A stretch of DNA of 41,054 bases, taken from assembly GCF_001074805.1 (NCBI RefSeq), contig NZ_JUPI01000041.1, forward strand, positions 1-41,054, read 5' to 3'. Positions 1-9,197 of this stretch are shown here, in pieces. The notes below the pieces were generated by a model. It was not told the DNA's origin. It did no database searches and saw only the letters and a program-made list of their open reading frames with translations. Positions within the stretch are counted from its first letter, which is position 1; every line of letters begins with the position of its first letter. The position numbers were made by a program, and so were the translations under genes. This DNA comes from Streptococcus parasanguinis (lineage in GTDB: Bacteria; Bacillota; Bacilli; Lactobacillales; Streptococcaceae).

Positions 1-3
1 GAC

Positions 4-32
4 GTCAGCGAACTTCTACGAAGTTCCATGAC
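4..32. repeat. Hairpin 1 of left-edge cluster
   Basis: GAACTTC (10-16) and GAAGTTC (20-26) form a perfect 7-bp stem around TAC. Outer arms GTCA (4-7) and TGAC (29-32) extend it across a 2x2 internal loop. There is no T-run after it, so it is not a classical terminator. Its role is unknown; it lies at the truncated left edge beside two further hairpins. Confidence 0.5.
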
Positions 33-33
33 T

Positions 34-61
34 AATTATTGAGCCTAAGGTCTCAATAATT
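34..61. repeat. Hairpin 2 of left-edge cluster
   Basis: A perfect 10-bp inverted repeat, AATTATTGAG (34-43) against CTCAATAATT (52-61), with an inner CC/GG pair. The structure is clear in the sequence. The function is unknown and there is no downstream T-run. Confidence 0.5.
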
Positions 62-63
62 CC

Positions 64-97
64 AAGTGCTTGAAACAATTGTGTTTCAGGCACTTTT
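64..97 (+). terminator. Hairpin 3 of left-edge cluster, probable terminator
   Basis: AAGTGCTTGAAACA (64-77) pairs with TGTTTCAGGCACTT (82-95) across an ATTG loop with one G-T wobble, followed by TTTTCTC. This 14-bp stem with a short T-tract could terminate a plus-strand gene lying left of the window. The rest of the 1-234 interval shows no credible coding sequence. Confidence 0.45.
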
Positions 98-204
98 CTC
101 ACAGCGGAAAGTTTTGTATCCACTAAACTAATTAAAGAAAATAGAATCATATTTTTGAAGATTCAACTAGCTATTTTAGGTGATAAACAGTTTGCCTGCA
201 TTCT

Positions 205-236
205 AAAAAACACTGATCTTGCGATCAGTGTTTTTT
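205..236. terminator. Bidirectional intrinsic terminator
   Basis: CACTGATC (211-218) and GATCAGTG (223-230) form an 8-bp stem around TTGC, flanked by six A on the left and six T on the right, so it can act in both directions. On the minus strand it ends the histidine phosphatase/ybaK unit; its right arm overlaps the phosphatase stop codon. Confidence 0.85.
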
Positions 237-858
237 AGTCCTCTATATAAGAGGTATCATTCCATTTTTCTAAGTGATAGTGCTCAAAATCATCCGTTGT
301 CAAAATCGTCACGCTGGCATTATCTAGTCCACCATTTTTGCGGAGTTCTCCTATTTCATAACCGAGCAAGGTTCGAATAGAAGCTGTCAAATTAGCTCCG
401 TGTCCAACAATGAGAACGGTATTTAGCTCTTTTCCTTTCAGACTTTTTACAAAATCACAGGTACGTTTGGTTGTTTCATAAACAGATTCTGCATCAAAGA
501 TTTCATTTTGAAAACAAGCTAGGTTATGTCGAAACGCATCCATTTGTTGGGGATAGATGGCCGAAATGGTAGAAATTTTAGCTCCTTCTAATTTTCCCAA
601 ATTCCACTCACGAAGAGCAGGAGTTGGTAGCAATTTTAGAGGTGTCTCCAATTGATCGAGAATGATCTGTGCAGTATGGACTGTCCGTGGCAGATCACTT
701 GCAAAAGCTGCATCAAAAGGGACAGTAGCTAGATGCTTTCCTAATTTTTCAAGCTGATGAATGGAGGCTGGTAATAGCGGAGAATCGCCATTTGATCCTT
801 GAAAACGTCCTTCTTCATTCCATTCTGTCCGTCCGTGTCGAATAAAATATAGTTTCAC
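235..858 (-). CDS. Histidine phosphatase family protein (phosphoglycerate mutase-like)
   Basis: A 207-residue protein of the histidine phosphatase superfamily. The N-terminal FIRHGRTEWN carries the phosphorylated His, and a second conserved His lies in VGHGAN near the C-terminus. The family includes phosphoglycerate mutase-like and broad phosphatases; the substrate here cannot be named. A longer reading frame runs to 900, but I choose the GTG at 858 because GGAGA (866-870) sits 7 bp upstream and the protein then begins, as in the family, just before the RHG motif. It follows ybaK by 22 bp on the same strand and is probably co-transcribed with it. The stop codon overlaps the terminator. Confidence 0.85.
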   Translation of the reverse strand: MKLYFIRHGRTEWNEEGRFQGSNGDSPLLPASIHQLEKLGKHLATVPFDAAFASDLPRTVHTAQIILDQLETPLKLLPTPALREWNLGKLEGAKISTISAIYPQQMDAFRHNLACFQNEIFDAESVYETTKRTCDFVKSLKGKELNTVLIVGHGANLTASIRTLLGYEIGELRKNGGLDNASVTILTTDDFEHYHLEKWNDTSYIED

Positions 859-880
859 AATCTTGTCTCCTTCTCTGTCT

Positions 881-1354
881 TTATTCCAAAATATCTGCAA
901 AAGTCGCCTTTACGAAGTCTGCTAGAAGTTGTGGTTTGATTTGAATACTATGGCCAATTTCTCCAGCAGATACGATCATGGTTTCTAACTGAAGGGCTGA
1001 TTCATCGATAAAAATAGGAAAAGAATGCTTTTGGCGAATGCCCACCGGATTATTGGCCCCATGAATATAACCCGTTGTTTTTTCAAGATCTTTTTGAGGA
1101 ATCATAGCGATTTTCTTATTCCCTGATAATTTGGCTAACTTTTTCTCTGAAAGATGCTCTGTAATAGGAATGATCCCAATCACGGGCCCCGTTTTATCTC
1201 CTTTGAGAGCTAGGGTTTTGAAAATAGTAGAGCGATCAATTCCTTCTGGTAAGATCCCTTCTAAAGCGTTGATTTGTAAGCCTATGTGCTCAATTTTTGC
1301 TTTAGTCAAGATCTGCTCGACCAAGGTTTTCTTCACCTTATTTTTTTTTGCCAT
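881..1354 (-). CDS. ybaK: YbaK/EbsC family aminoacyl-tRNA deacylase (Cys-tRNA(Pro) deacylase type)
   Basis: A 157-residue single-domain protein of the YbaK/ProRS editing-domain family. Members hydrolyse mischarged tRNAs, classically Cys-tRNA(Pro), in the cytosol. Family-like segments are FKTLALKGDK near residue 45, IPITEHLSEKKLAKLSG near 62 and YIHGANNPVGIRQKH near 97, with the GxxxPxGxR-like loop expected at the active site. Length is normal for the family. The ATG at 1354 is preceded by AAAAGGAG (1361-1368). A 22-bp gap separates it from the downstream phosphatase gene, which suggests an operon of two. The exact tRNA specificity is an inference from the family. Confidence 0.88.
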   Translation of the reverse strand: MAKKNKVKKTLVEQILTKAKIEHIGLQINALEGILPEGIDRSTIFKTLALKGDKTGPVIGIIPITEHLSEKKLAKLSGNKKIAMIPQKDLEKTTGYIHGANNPVGIRQKHSFPIFIDESALQLETMIVSAGEIGHSIQIKPQLLADFVKATFADILE

Positions 1355-1403
1355 GGCTTTCTCCTTTTCTCTTTTTCTCTACAAAATCAGATTTCATTAG
1401 ACC

Positions 1404-1412
1404 ATTATAACA
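1404..1412 (-). promoter_or_regulatory. Extended -10 promoter for ybaK operon
   Basis: Reading the minus strand, TGT precedes TATAAT (1409-1404), an extended -10 element. No good -35 is seen. The predicted start is near 1397, giving a leader of about 40 nt that includes the AAAAGGAG ribosome-binding site. Confidence 0.6.
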
Positions 1413-1450
1413 TATAATAGCAGTGATATTGTCTAAGCCTCTAAACATAG

Positions 1451-1491
1451 AAAACAGCAGAAAAAGTGAAGATCACTTGATCTGCTGTTTT
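1451..1491 (-). terminator. Nested hairpin terminator after GH25 gene
   Basis: The outer arms AAAACAGCAGA (1451-1461) and TCTGCTGTTTT (1481-1491) pair perfectly, and inside them AAGTGA (1464-1469) pairs with TCACTT (1473-1478). It sits immediately after the minus-strand stop at 1496 and before the ybaK promoter, so it likely separates the two transcripts. The T-tract is short. Confidence 0.65.
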
Positions 1492-1495
1492 GAGG

Positions 1496-2371
1496 CTATG
1501 AGGAAGAGCCATCTTTTTGTACCTTGAATAGTTTCCGATAAATCGCTTCTTGGTCTTGCGTCGGAGCAATTTGATTGAGATCCAAGTAGTGTGAGAATCC
1601 ATTTAATTGCCCTTGAGAGGTATATTGATGCAAGTCGTATTCCGTATTGGTATCTGGTGCAGCATTATAGTAGCCATCGTCAAATCCATAAGTAGGAATC
1701 CAAAGAGCCGTAAATTTATCAGTGGAGATACTATGTTCTTCCATGAAGTAGGTTCCGATATAGAGTCCAATATTTTTGGCACCCAAAGCTTGTAGTTTTG
1801 CTCGGAAAGCTTCAACACCTGCGTTCATATCCTTCATGGTTTTTTCCTCGACATCTAACCAATAGTAGGTCGGTTTGTAAGGAGAAGCAGCCTTGTAAAA
1901 TTCTTCTGCTTCTTTTTCCATTTCTTTTTTATCCTTAGCAGCGACATAAGCATAGACCGCGACTGGGATATTTCGTTTTTGGAATTCTTGGATATGGGTT
2001 TTATAGGATTTATCCAGACCATTTAAGTGGGTTGCCGCATTTTCCTTTTTAGCTTGAGCCCCACTATGGACACGAACGATCACACCTCCCACATTTTGGG
2101 AGAGAACATCGTAGTCAATTTCACTAGGCAATTGCCAGCCAGAGATATCAATGATCGGGCGGCCAACCAGTTCTGGATTGATATCTTCTTCTTTTTTAGA
2201 AGAAGAGCTTGCAGTGGTTGTTTTTTTAGGTGTATTGGAGTTCGGAATGGTTTTGGTTGTTGCTTGTCGCTCTCTTACTTGCAGATCGGCAATCGTTCGT
2301 GAAAGAACGAGAAAAGAAATGATACCGATAAAAAAGACCAAGAGAACAACGGGTTTTATCCTTTTTCTCAT
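1496..2371 (-). CDS. Glycoside hydrolase family 25 (lysozyme-like) membrane-anchored or secreted protein
   Basis: A 291-residue protein with a basic N-terminus, a hydrophobic segment (about residues 7-24) acting as signal peptide or membrane anchor, a Ser/Thr/Lys-rich linker (about 36-65), then a GH25 domain. The domain opens with IDISGWQ (Asp75) and has YYWLDVEE near residue 170, matching the acidic catalytic residues of the family, which cleaves the N-acetylmuramyl-glucosamine bond of peptidoglycan. No choline-binding or LysM repeats follow, so it is not a phage-type autolysin. It is divergent from ftsW. The start codon has no Shine-Dalgarno; the promoter -10 lies 8 bp upstream, so the mRNA may be leaderless. 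Confidence 0.88.
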   Translation of the reverse strand: MRKRIKPVVLLVFFIGIISFLVLSRTIADLQVRERQATTKTIPNSNTPKKTTTASSSSKKEEDINPELVGRPIIDISGWQLPSEIDYDVLSQNVGGVIVRVHSGAQAKKENAATHLNGLDKSYKTHIQEFQKRNIPVAVYAYVAAKDKKEMEKEAEEFYKAASPYKPTYYWLDVEEKTMKDMNAGVEAFRAKLQALGAKNIGLYIGTYFMEEHSISTDKFTALWIPTYGFDDGYYNAAPDTNTEYDLHQYTSQGQLNGFSHYLDLNQIAPTQDQEAIYRKLFKVQKDGSSS

Positions 2372-2379
2372 ACAAAATC

Positions 2380-2408
2380 ATTTTACCGTAAATAAGACGA
2401 AAAGGCAA
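2380..2408 (-). promoter_or_regulatory. Promoter of GH25 gene, predicted leaderless transcript
   Basis: On the minus strand, TTGCCT (2408-2403), a 17-bp spacer and TAAAAT (2385-2380) form a good sigma-A promoter. Transcription should begin near 2373, two bases before the ATG at 2371. No purine-rich ribosome-binding site lies between. Confidence 0.65.
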
Positions 2409-2560
2409 AACTTAATGCTTAAAAGATCACGATTTCAGCCATTATTTTCAAAAAAAAGGAATCTTTTCATCGAAAAAGGATAAAAATATATGAAAATAAG
2501 AAGAATGACTAGAATATTTCTCGAAAATTGAGAAGAAGCCGAATCTTTTCGGGCCTTTCC

Positions 2561-2589
2561 TTGGTTTTGCTTCTTAAAAATGATATAAT
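2561..2589 (+). promoter_or_regulatory. Promoter of ftsW
   Basis: TTGGTT (2561-2566), 17 bp, then TATAAT (2584-2589) preceded by TGA, giving an extended -10. The predicted start is near 2596, about 24 nt ahead of the ftsW ATG. The remainder of the 248-bp divergent gap (2372-2619) is AT-rich; I see nothing else firm in it. Confidence 0.75.
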
Positions 2590-2619
2590 GAAGGTTGAAC
2601 ATTAGGAATATGGTGAATT

Positions 2620-3861
2620 ATGAAAATTGAAAAAAGACATCTTTTAAATTATTCCATCCTCATTCCCTATTTGATTTTATCCATCATTGGCTTGATTGTA
2701 GTCTATTCGACAACAAGTGCCTTGGCAATTCAAAGTGGAGTGAGTTCGATTCGGATGGTCCGGACACAGGGGCTCTTTTTCATCCTAAGTCTCCTAACCA
2801 TCGCTTTGATTTATAAATTTAGCTTAAACTTCCTTCGAAATAAAAAAGTGCTGGCTTTTGTCATCTTTATTGAAGTGATTTTGTTGATTCTGTCCAGGTT
2901 TATCACAGATACGGTCAACGGTGCTCACGGTTGGTTGACGATCCCAGGAGGGTTTAGTATCCAGCCAGCAGAATACCTCAAGGTTATCTTAGTCTGGTAT
3001 CTGGCTTTGATTTTTTCTAAGCGACAAGACGAAATCCGTGATTATGATTACCAAGCCTTGACGCACAATGAATGGATTCCAAGAAATTTAAACGATTGGC
3101 GTTGGCTGACCTTGATTTTGATTGGAATCGTTGTAATCATGCCGGACTTGGGAAATGCGACGATCTTGGCCTTAACGGTCTTGATCATGATTACGGCTAG
3201 TGGAGTGGGCTACCGTTGGTTTACCTCTTTACTTGGTTTAGTTGTTGGAGCATCCACCATTGTCCTTGGTTCCATTTGGATCATCGGTGTGGACCGTGTC
3301 GCTAAAATTCCTGTCTTTGGTTATGTAGCCAAACGGTTTAGTGCCTTTTTTAACCCCTTTAATGACTTGTCTGGTGCGGGTCACCAATTAGCCAATTCCT
3401 ACTATGCCATGAGTAATGGTGGTTGGTTTGGCTTGGGACTTGGAAATTCCATTGAAAAACAAGGTTACTTACCAGAAGCTCACACAGACTTTGTGTTTGC
3501 GATTGTGATTGAAGAATTAGGTTTTGTTGGAGCTAGCTTGATTCTTGCTCTCTTATTCTTCTTAATTCTTCGGATCATTTTAGTCGGTATTCGAGCAAAG
3601 AATCCTTTTAATTCGATGATGGCCATTGGGATCGGTGGGATGATCTTGGTACAAACCTTCATTAACATTGGAGGAATTTCTGGTTTGATTCCGTCTACTG
3701 GAGTGACCTTCCCCTTCTTGTCTCAAGGAGGAAATAGTTTATGGGTCTTATCTGTAGCGATTGCTTTTGTCTTGAATATCGATGCTAGTGAAAAACGAGC
3801 CAAGATGGAACAAGAAGGTATGGTTTTTGAAGAAAGAAGTAAAATCAAACCTTATTATTAA
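2620..3861 (+). CDS. ftsW: Division-specific SEDS peptidoglycan glycosyltransferase FtsW
   Basis: A 413-residue integral membrane protein of the SEDS family (FtsW/RodA/SpoVE) with about ten membrane segments. It polymerises lipid II at the septum together with its cognate class B PBP. Diagnostic features are [25 protein letters not shown] text near residue 107, the long extracellular loop containing the conserved catalytic-region Asp290 in HTDFVFA, and the C-terminal PFLSQGGNS signature. I call this copy FtsW, not RodA, because a second SEDS gene at 26052 is the better RodA match and this one precedes ppc, as streptococcal ftsW does. The ribosome-binding site is weak (AGGA 14 bp upstream). 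The 38-bp gap to ppc suggests co-transcription. Confidence 0.9.
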   Translation: MKIEKRHLLNYSILIPYLILSIIGLIVVYSTTSALAIQSGVSSIRMVRTQGLFFILSLLTIALIYKFSLNFLRNKKVLAFVIFIEVILLILSRFITDTVNGAHGWLTIPGGFSIQPAEYLKVILVWYLALIFSKRQDEIRDYDYQALTHNEWIPRNLNDWRWLTLILIGIVVIMPDLGNATILALTVLIMITASGVGYRWFTSLLGLVVGASTIVLGSIWIIGVDRVAKIPVFGYVAKRFSAFFNPFNDLSGAGHQLANSYYAMSNGGWFGLGLGNSIEKQGYLPEAHTDFVFAIVIEELGFVGASLILALLFFLILRIILVGIRAKNPFNSMMAIGIGGMILVQTFINIGGISGLIPSTGVTFPFLSQGGNSLWVLSVAIAFVLNIDASEKRAKMEQEGMVFEERSKIKPYY

Positions 3862-3899
3862 AAGGGAATTGTTTAATGGCTATTCAAAAAGGAGAAAAA

Positions 3900-6725
3900 A
3901 TGGTCTTACAAAAATTAGAGAACTTTAGAAATAAAGATATTGTTAAAGAAGAAGCCGAAATTTTAACCAATTTATTGGATGATATTACGAAAAATTTGGT
4001 TCGTCCAGAAACATTTGAAAAGATCTCACAATTGAAAGATCTATCGAAAACAAAGAATTATCGTGATTTGAACCAACTAGTGGAACAATTGACAAATGAA
4101 GAAATGACAGTCATTTCACGTTATTTTGCGATTTTACCACTCTTGATTAACATCTCAGAAGATGTCGATTTGGCCTATGAAATCAATCATTTGAATAATG
4201 TGGATGGCCAATACCTCGGAAAACTTTCTTCAACCATTAAAGAAGTTGCGAAGAATGAAGATGCGCAAGAAATTCTTGAAAATCTCAATATTGTACCGGT
4301 TTTGACAGCCCATCCAACTCAAGTGCAAAGAAAGACTATGCTGGATCTGACCAATCATATCCATGCTCTTCTTCGTCAACACCGGGATGTTAAAGCGGGA
4401 TTGATTAATGAAAACAAGTGGTATAATAACCTTCGTTGTAATATTGAAATCATGATGCAAACGGATATGATCCGTGACAAAAAATTGAAGGTGACCAATG
4501 AGATCACCAACGTCATGGAATATTACAATAGCTCCTTCTTACAAGCTGTTCCAAACTTGATGTTGGAGTACAAACGCTTGGCAAAAGAGCATGGATTAGA
4601 ACTCGAACAACCACGTCCGATTACAATGGGCATGTGGATTGGGGGAGACCGGGACGGAAATCCGTTTGTAACAGCCGAGACCTTGAAACGTTCAGCAACA
4701 ATTCAAAGTGAAGTCATTTTGAACTATTACATCGAAAAGATTTCTAAATTATACCGTCATTTCTCACTTTCAACGAGTCTTTCTAAAACAAGTGAAGCAG
4801 TAGCTGAAATGGCAGCCCTATCAAGTGATACATCTGTTTTTCGTGAAAAAGAGCCATACCGTCGTGCTTTCCACTATATCCAGTCAAAATTGATCCAAAC
4901 CTTGGTTAACTTAAAAGAATGGACGATGGTTGGGGAAACTAGAGAAGATCGTTATGCTGTCGAGAGGTTATTAGGAGCAAACGCTCATCAACAAGGGCCA
5001 GTTTCTGATTATATCGGCAATCGTATCTCTGGAGCTTTAAAGAAAATTTCTGAGAAAGAAGCTCCAGCTTATGCCTCTGCTCAAGAATTCAAAGAAGACC
5101 TTGAAAAGATCAAAGATTCTTTGTTAGAAAACAAATCAGAGTATTTAATTTCTGGTGAGTTTGCAGAACTTCTAGAAGCCATCGATGTTTTTGGATTCTA
5201 TCTCGCCTCTATTGATATGCGCCAGGATTCTAGTGTGCATGAAGCCTGTGTAGCAGAATTATTGAAATCGGCAGGGATTAATGACCATTATTCTGATTTA
5301 TCAGAGGATGAAAAGTGTCAGGTTCTCTTGAAAGAACTCTTAGAAGACCCACGAATTTTATCAGCTACCCATGCTGAAAAATCTGAACTGCTTGAAAAAG
5401 AACTAGCAATTTTCCAAACGGCTCGTGAATTGAAGGATCGTTTAGGAGAAGAAGTCATTCGTCAAAACATCATTTCACATGCAACAAGTGTATCAGATAT
5501 GTTGGAATTGGCTGTGATGTTGAAAGAAGTGGGCTTAGTTGATACAGAAAAAGCTCGCGTGCAAATCGTACCTTTGTTTGAAACAATCGAAGATTTGGAT
5601 CATTCAGAAGAAACTATGAGAAGCTACTTGTCTCTTCCAATTGCCAAACGTTGGATTGCTTCTAAGAACAACTACCAAGAAATTATGTTAGGTTACTCTG
5701 ATTCCAACAAGGATGGTGGCTACTTGTCTTCTTGCTGGACCCTCTTTAAAGCCCAACAACAATTGACTGCTATCGGAGATGAGTTTGGAGTGAAGATTAC
5801 CTTCTTCCATGGTCGTGGTGGTACGGTTGGTCGTGGTGGAGGTCCTACTTATGAAGCCATCACTTCTCAACCATTGAAATCCATTAATGACCGTATCCGC
5901 TTAACCGAGCAAGGGGAAGTGATTGGCAATAAATACGGGAACAAAGATGCCGCCTACTACAACCTTGAGATGCTTGTTTCTGCAACTATTAACCGCATGA
6001 TTTCAGAACAAAAAAGTCCATTTTCTATGTTTGATCGTTTCGGGGAAGTCATGGATAAAGTCGTGAATCGCAGTTACGATATCTATCGTGATTTGGTCTT
6101 TGGAAATGAGCATTTCTATGATTACTTCTTTGAATCAAGTCCGATCAAAGCTATTTCTAGCTTTAATATTGGTTCGCGTCCAGCTGCCCGTAAGACTATT
6201 ACAGAAATTGGTGGTTTGCGTGCCATTCCTTGGGTATTCTCTTGGTCACAAAGTCGGGTGATGTTTCCTGGTTGGTATGGAGTAGGTTCTAGCTTTAAGG
6301 AATTTATCGATGAGGATCCTGAGAATATTGAAACCCTTCGATATATGTATAAGAACTGGCCTTTCTTCCAATCTCTCTTGTCAAATGTGGACATGGTCTT
6401 ATCCAAAGCCAACATGGATATTGCCTTTGAGTATGCGCAATTGTGTGAGGAAGAAGAAGTCCGCAATATCTATCAGATTATCTTACATGAATGGCAATTG
6501 ACCAAGGATATCATCCTGATGATTGAGGAGCATGACGAATTGCTCGCGGAAAACCCTTATCTGAAAGAAAGTTTGGATTATCGGATGCCGTACTTTAACG
6601 TCTTGAACTATATTCAGTTAGAATTGATTCGACGTCAACGGACGGGACAACTATCAGCCGATCAAGACAAGCTAATCCATATCACCATCAATGGAGTGGC
6701 TACAGGATTACGAAATTCAGGTTAA
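3900..6725 (+). CDS. ppc: Phosphoenolpyruvate carboxylase
   Basis: A 941-residue cytosolic enzyme that carboxylates phosphoenolpyruvate to oxaloacetate, the anaplerotic step for aspartate-family synthesis in streptococci. Signatures in order: [11 protein letters not shown] with catalytic His138, [22 protein letters not shown], the [14 protein letters not shown] loop near residue 645, and a C-terminus ending GLRNSG, close to the canonical NTG end. The open frame also has an ATG at 3876, but AAGGAG (3889-3894) stands 5 bp before the ATG at 3900 and the family begins with the sequence VLQKLENF, so I choose 3900. It lies 38 bp after ftsW without a clear promoter of its own and is closed by a terminator. 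Confidence 0.95.
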   Translation: MVLQKLENFRNKDIVKEEAEILTNLLDDITKNLVRPETFEKISQLKDLSKTKNYRDLNQLVEQLTNEEMTVISRYFAILPLLINISEDVDLAYEINHLNNVDGQYLGKLSSTIKEVAKNEDAQEILENLNIVPVLTAHPTQVQRKTMLDLTNHIHALLRQHRDVKAGLINENKWYNNLRCNIEIMMQTDMIRDKKLKVTNEITNVMEYYNSSFLQAVPNLMLEYKRLAKEHGLELEQPRPITMGMWIGGDRDGNPFVTAETLKRSATIQSEVILNYYIEKISKLYRHFSLSTSLSKTSEAVAEMAALSSDTSVFREKEPYRRAFHYIQSKLIQTLVNLKEWTMVGETREDRYAVERLLGANAHQQGPVSDYIGNRISGALKKISEKEAPAYASAQEFKEDLEKIKDSLLENKSEYLISGEFAELLEAIDVFGFYLASIDMRQDSSVHEACVAELLKSAGINDHYSDLSEDEKCQVLLKELLEDPRILSATHAEKSELLEKELAIFQTARELKDRLGEEVIRQNIISHATSVSDMLELAVMLKEVGLVDTEKARVQIVPLFETIEDLDHSEETMRSYLSLPIAKRWIASKNNYQEIMLGYSDSNKDGGYLSSCWTLFKAQQQLTAIGDEFGVKITFFHGRGGTVGRGGGPTYEAITSQPLKSINDRIRLTEQGEVIGNKYGNKDAAYYNLEMLVSATINRMISEQKSPFSMFDRFGEVMDKVVNRSYDIYRDLVFGNEHFYDYFFESSPIKAISSFNIGSRPAARKTITEIGGLRAIPWVFSWSQSRVMFPGWYGVGSSFKEFIDEDPENIETLRYMYKNWPFFQSLLSNVDMVLSKANMDIAFEYAQLCEEEEVRNIYQIILHEWQLTKDIILMIEEHDELLAENPYLKESLDYRMPYFNVLNYIQLELIRRQRTGQLSADQDKLIHITINGVATGLRNSG

Positions 6726-6754
6726 AAAAAATCGGAACATTGTTCCGATTTTTT
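6724..6754 (+). terminator. Intrinsic terminator after ppc
   Basis: ATCGGAAC (6731-6738) pairs with GTTCCGAT (6742-6749) around a tiny loop, flanked by an A-run and a T-run. The A-run also makes it weakly bidirectional. Confidence 0.85.
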
Positions 6755-6779
6755 CTGCTCTGAAACGAAGTGATAGAAG

Positions 6780-6884
6780 ATGTTTAACGAGTTTAAATTA
6801 AAGATTTCAAATGAGGATTTTCAAAGCTTGATCAGGATCTTTCAGCAAGAGGACAAAACAAAAGGAAAGAAGAGGAATAATTAA
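6780..6884 (+). CDS. Possible 34-residue small ORF between ppc and tuf
   Basis: ATG at 6780 to TAA at 6882-6884 encodes a lysine-rich 34-residue peptide beginning MFNEFKLKISNEDF and ending KKRNN. An in-frame TAG lies six bases before the ATG. There is no strong ribosome-binding site and no clear promoter between the ppc terminator and this ATG. The amphipathic, charged composition looks protein-like, so it could be a real small gene or the remnant of a longer one, but chance is a serious alternative in a 278-bp gap. I do not recognise a family. Otherwise the gap holds only the tuf promoter. Confidence 0.2.
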   Translation: MFNEFKLKISNEDFQSLIRIFQQEDKTKGKKRNN

Positions 6885-6903
6885 GAAAATATAGGTAAAA
6901 GGC

Positions 6904-6932
6904 TTGCAATTTTATCTAAAATTCGATAGAAT
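6904..6932 (+). promoter_or_regulatory. Promoter of tuf
   Basis: TTGCAA (6904-6909), 17 bp, TAGAAT (6927-6932). The predicted start near 6939 gives a leader of about 65 nt. The region around the -10 (6917-6939) is almost identical to that of the DUF1934 gene at 13827-13849. Confidence 0.8.
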
Positions 6933-7003
6933 AGTAAGGAAAGTTAGACTGTATTGCCTACTGTCTATCTATAAAATATATTTTATTGGAGGCTTTTACT
7001 CAA

Positions 7004-8200
<1,197 letters not shown>

Positions 8201-8241
8201 TTCGATCTAGTTCCCAGATTAACAATTATATAGACAGACAG

Positions 8242-8266
8242 AAAACCCCGTGAAGACGGGGTTTTT
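8242..8266 (+). terminator. Intrinsic terminator after tuf
   Basis: AAAACCCCGT (8242-8251) and ACGGGGTTTT (8256-8265) form a 10-bp GC-rich stem with a GAAG tetraloop, followed by T residues. Confidence 0.92.
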
Positions 8267-8300
8267 ATTTTGGTAAAAAGTAAAATGAGCTTGTGCAACC

Positions 8301-8329
8301 TTTCATTATGACGAAATTTATGGTAAAAT
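8301..8329 (+). promoter_or_regulatory. Extended -10 promoter of tpiA
   Basis: TGG precedes TAAAAT (8324-8329); the -35 position (8301-8306, TTTCAT) is poor. The start is predicted near 8336, giving a leader of about 29 nt with AGAGG at 8352-8356. Confidence 0.6.
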
Positions 8330-8364
8330 AGATAGTATAAAATTAGAAAAAAGAGGTATGTGAA

Positions 8365-9123
8365 ATGTCACGTAAACCATTTATCGCTGGTAACTGGAAA
8401 ATGAACAAAAATCCAGAAGAAGCAAAAGCATTCGTTGAAGCTGTAGCATCAAAACTTCCTTCAGCTGATCTTGTTGAAGCTGGCATCGCAGCTCCTGCAG
8501 TTGACTTGACAGCTGTACTTGCTGCTGCTAAAGGTTCAAACCTTAAAGTTGCTGCACAAAACACTTACTTTGAAAATGCTGGTGCCTTCACTGGTGAAAC
8601 TAGCCCACAAGTTTTGAAAGAAATCGGTACTGACTACGTAGTTATCGGTCACTCAGAACGTCGTGACTACTTCCACGAAACTGATGAAGACATCAACAAA
8701 AAAGCAAAAGCAATCTTTGCGAACGGTATGCTTCCAATCATCTGTTGTGGTGAGTCTCTTGAAACTTACGAAGCTGGTAAAGCAGCAGAATTCGTAGGTG
8801 CTCAAGTTTCAGCTGCTCTTGCTGGATTGACTGCAGAACAAGTAGCTTCAACAGTAATCGCCTACGAACCAATCTGGGCTATCGGTACTGGTAAATCTGC
8901 TTCACAAGACGATGCACAAAAAATGTGTAAAGTTGTTCGTGACGTTGTAGCTGCTGACTTTGGTCAAGAAGTGGCTGACAAAGTACGTGTTCAATACGGT
9001 GGTTCAGTTAAACCTGAAAATGTTGCTGAATACATGGCTTGTCCAGACGTTGACGGAGCTCTTGTAGGTGGTGCATCACTTGAAGCTGAAAGCTTCTTGG
9101 CATTGCTTGACTTCGTTAAATAA
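8365..9123 (+). CDS. tpiA: Triosephosphate isomerase
   Basis: A 252-residue TIM-barrel enzyme interconverting dihydroxyacetone phosphate and glyceraldehyde 3-phosphate in glycolysis. Family motifs: GNWKMN (residues 10-15, catalytic Lys), IGHSERR (catalytic His), [12 protein letters not shown] (catalytic Glu and the mobile loop 6) and the phosphate-binding YGGSVKPEN and GALVGGASL. Length is standard. AGAGG (8352-8356) lies 8 bp before the ATG. Codon bias resembles tuf and eno, consistent with high expression. The gene is monocistronic between its own promoter and terminator. Confidence 0.97.
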   Translation: MSRKPFIAGNWKMNKNPEEAKAFVEAVASKLPSADLVEAGIAAPAVDLTAVLAAAKGSNLKVAAQNTYFENAGAFTGETSPQVLKEIGTDYVVIGHSERRDYFHETDEDINKKAKAIFANGMLPIICCGESLETYEAGKAAEFVGAQVSAALAGLTAEQVASTVIAYEPIWAIGTGKSASQDDAQKMCKVVRDVVAADFGQEVADKVRVQYGGSVKPENVAEYMACPDVDGALVGGASLEAESFLALLDFVK

Positions 9124-9131
9124 TGACATAT

Positions 9132-9159
9132 AAAAGGCGAGAGGTTTCTCGTCTTTTTT
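9132..9159 (+). terminator. Intrinsic terminator after tpiA
   Basis: AGGCGAGA (9135-9142) pairs with TCTCGTCT (9147-9154) with one wobble, preceded by A and followed by a T-run. Confidence 0.8.
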
Positions 9160-9166
9160 ATAGTAG

Positions 9167-9194
9167 AAAAGACCAGCTACAAAGCTGGTCTTTT
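9167..9194. terminator. Symmetric terminator after murN
   Basis: AAAAGACCAGCT (9167-9178) and AGCTGGTCTTTT (9183-9194) form a perfect 12-bp stem around ACAA. It follows the murN stop on the minus strand, and its symmetric A/T ends could also stop read-through from tpiA. Confidence 0.88.
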
Positions 9195-9197
9195 GAG

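Noticed and set aside
2417..2483. 22-codon basic ORF (starts MLKRSRFQ) in the GH25-ftsW gap
   Set aside because: No ribosome-binding site; AT-rich chance frame between divergent promoters.
3876..3899. Upstream ATG adding eight residues to Ppc
   Set aside because: AAGGAG is ideally placed for the ATG at 3900 and the family N-terminus begins there; an AAGGG further upstream gives the longer start only weak support.
8358..8363. ATGTGA start-stop just before tpiA
   Set aside because: The ribosome-binding site is only about 1 bp from this ATG but 8 bp from the tpiA ATG; it is probably fortuitous.
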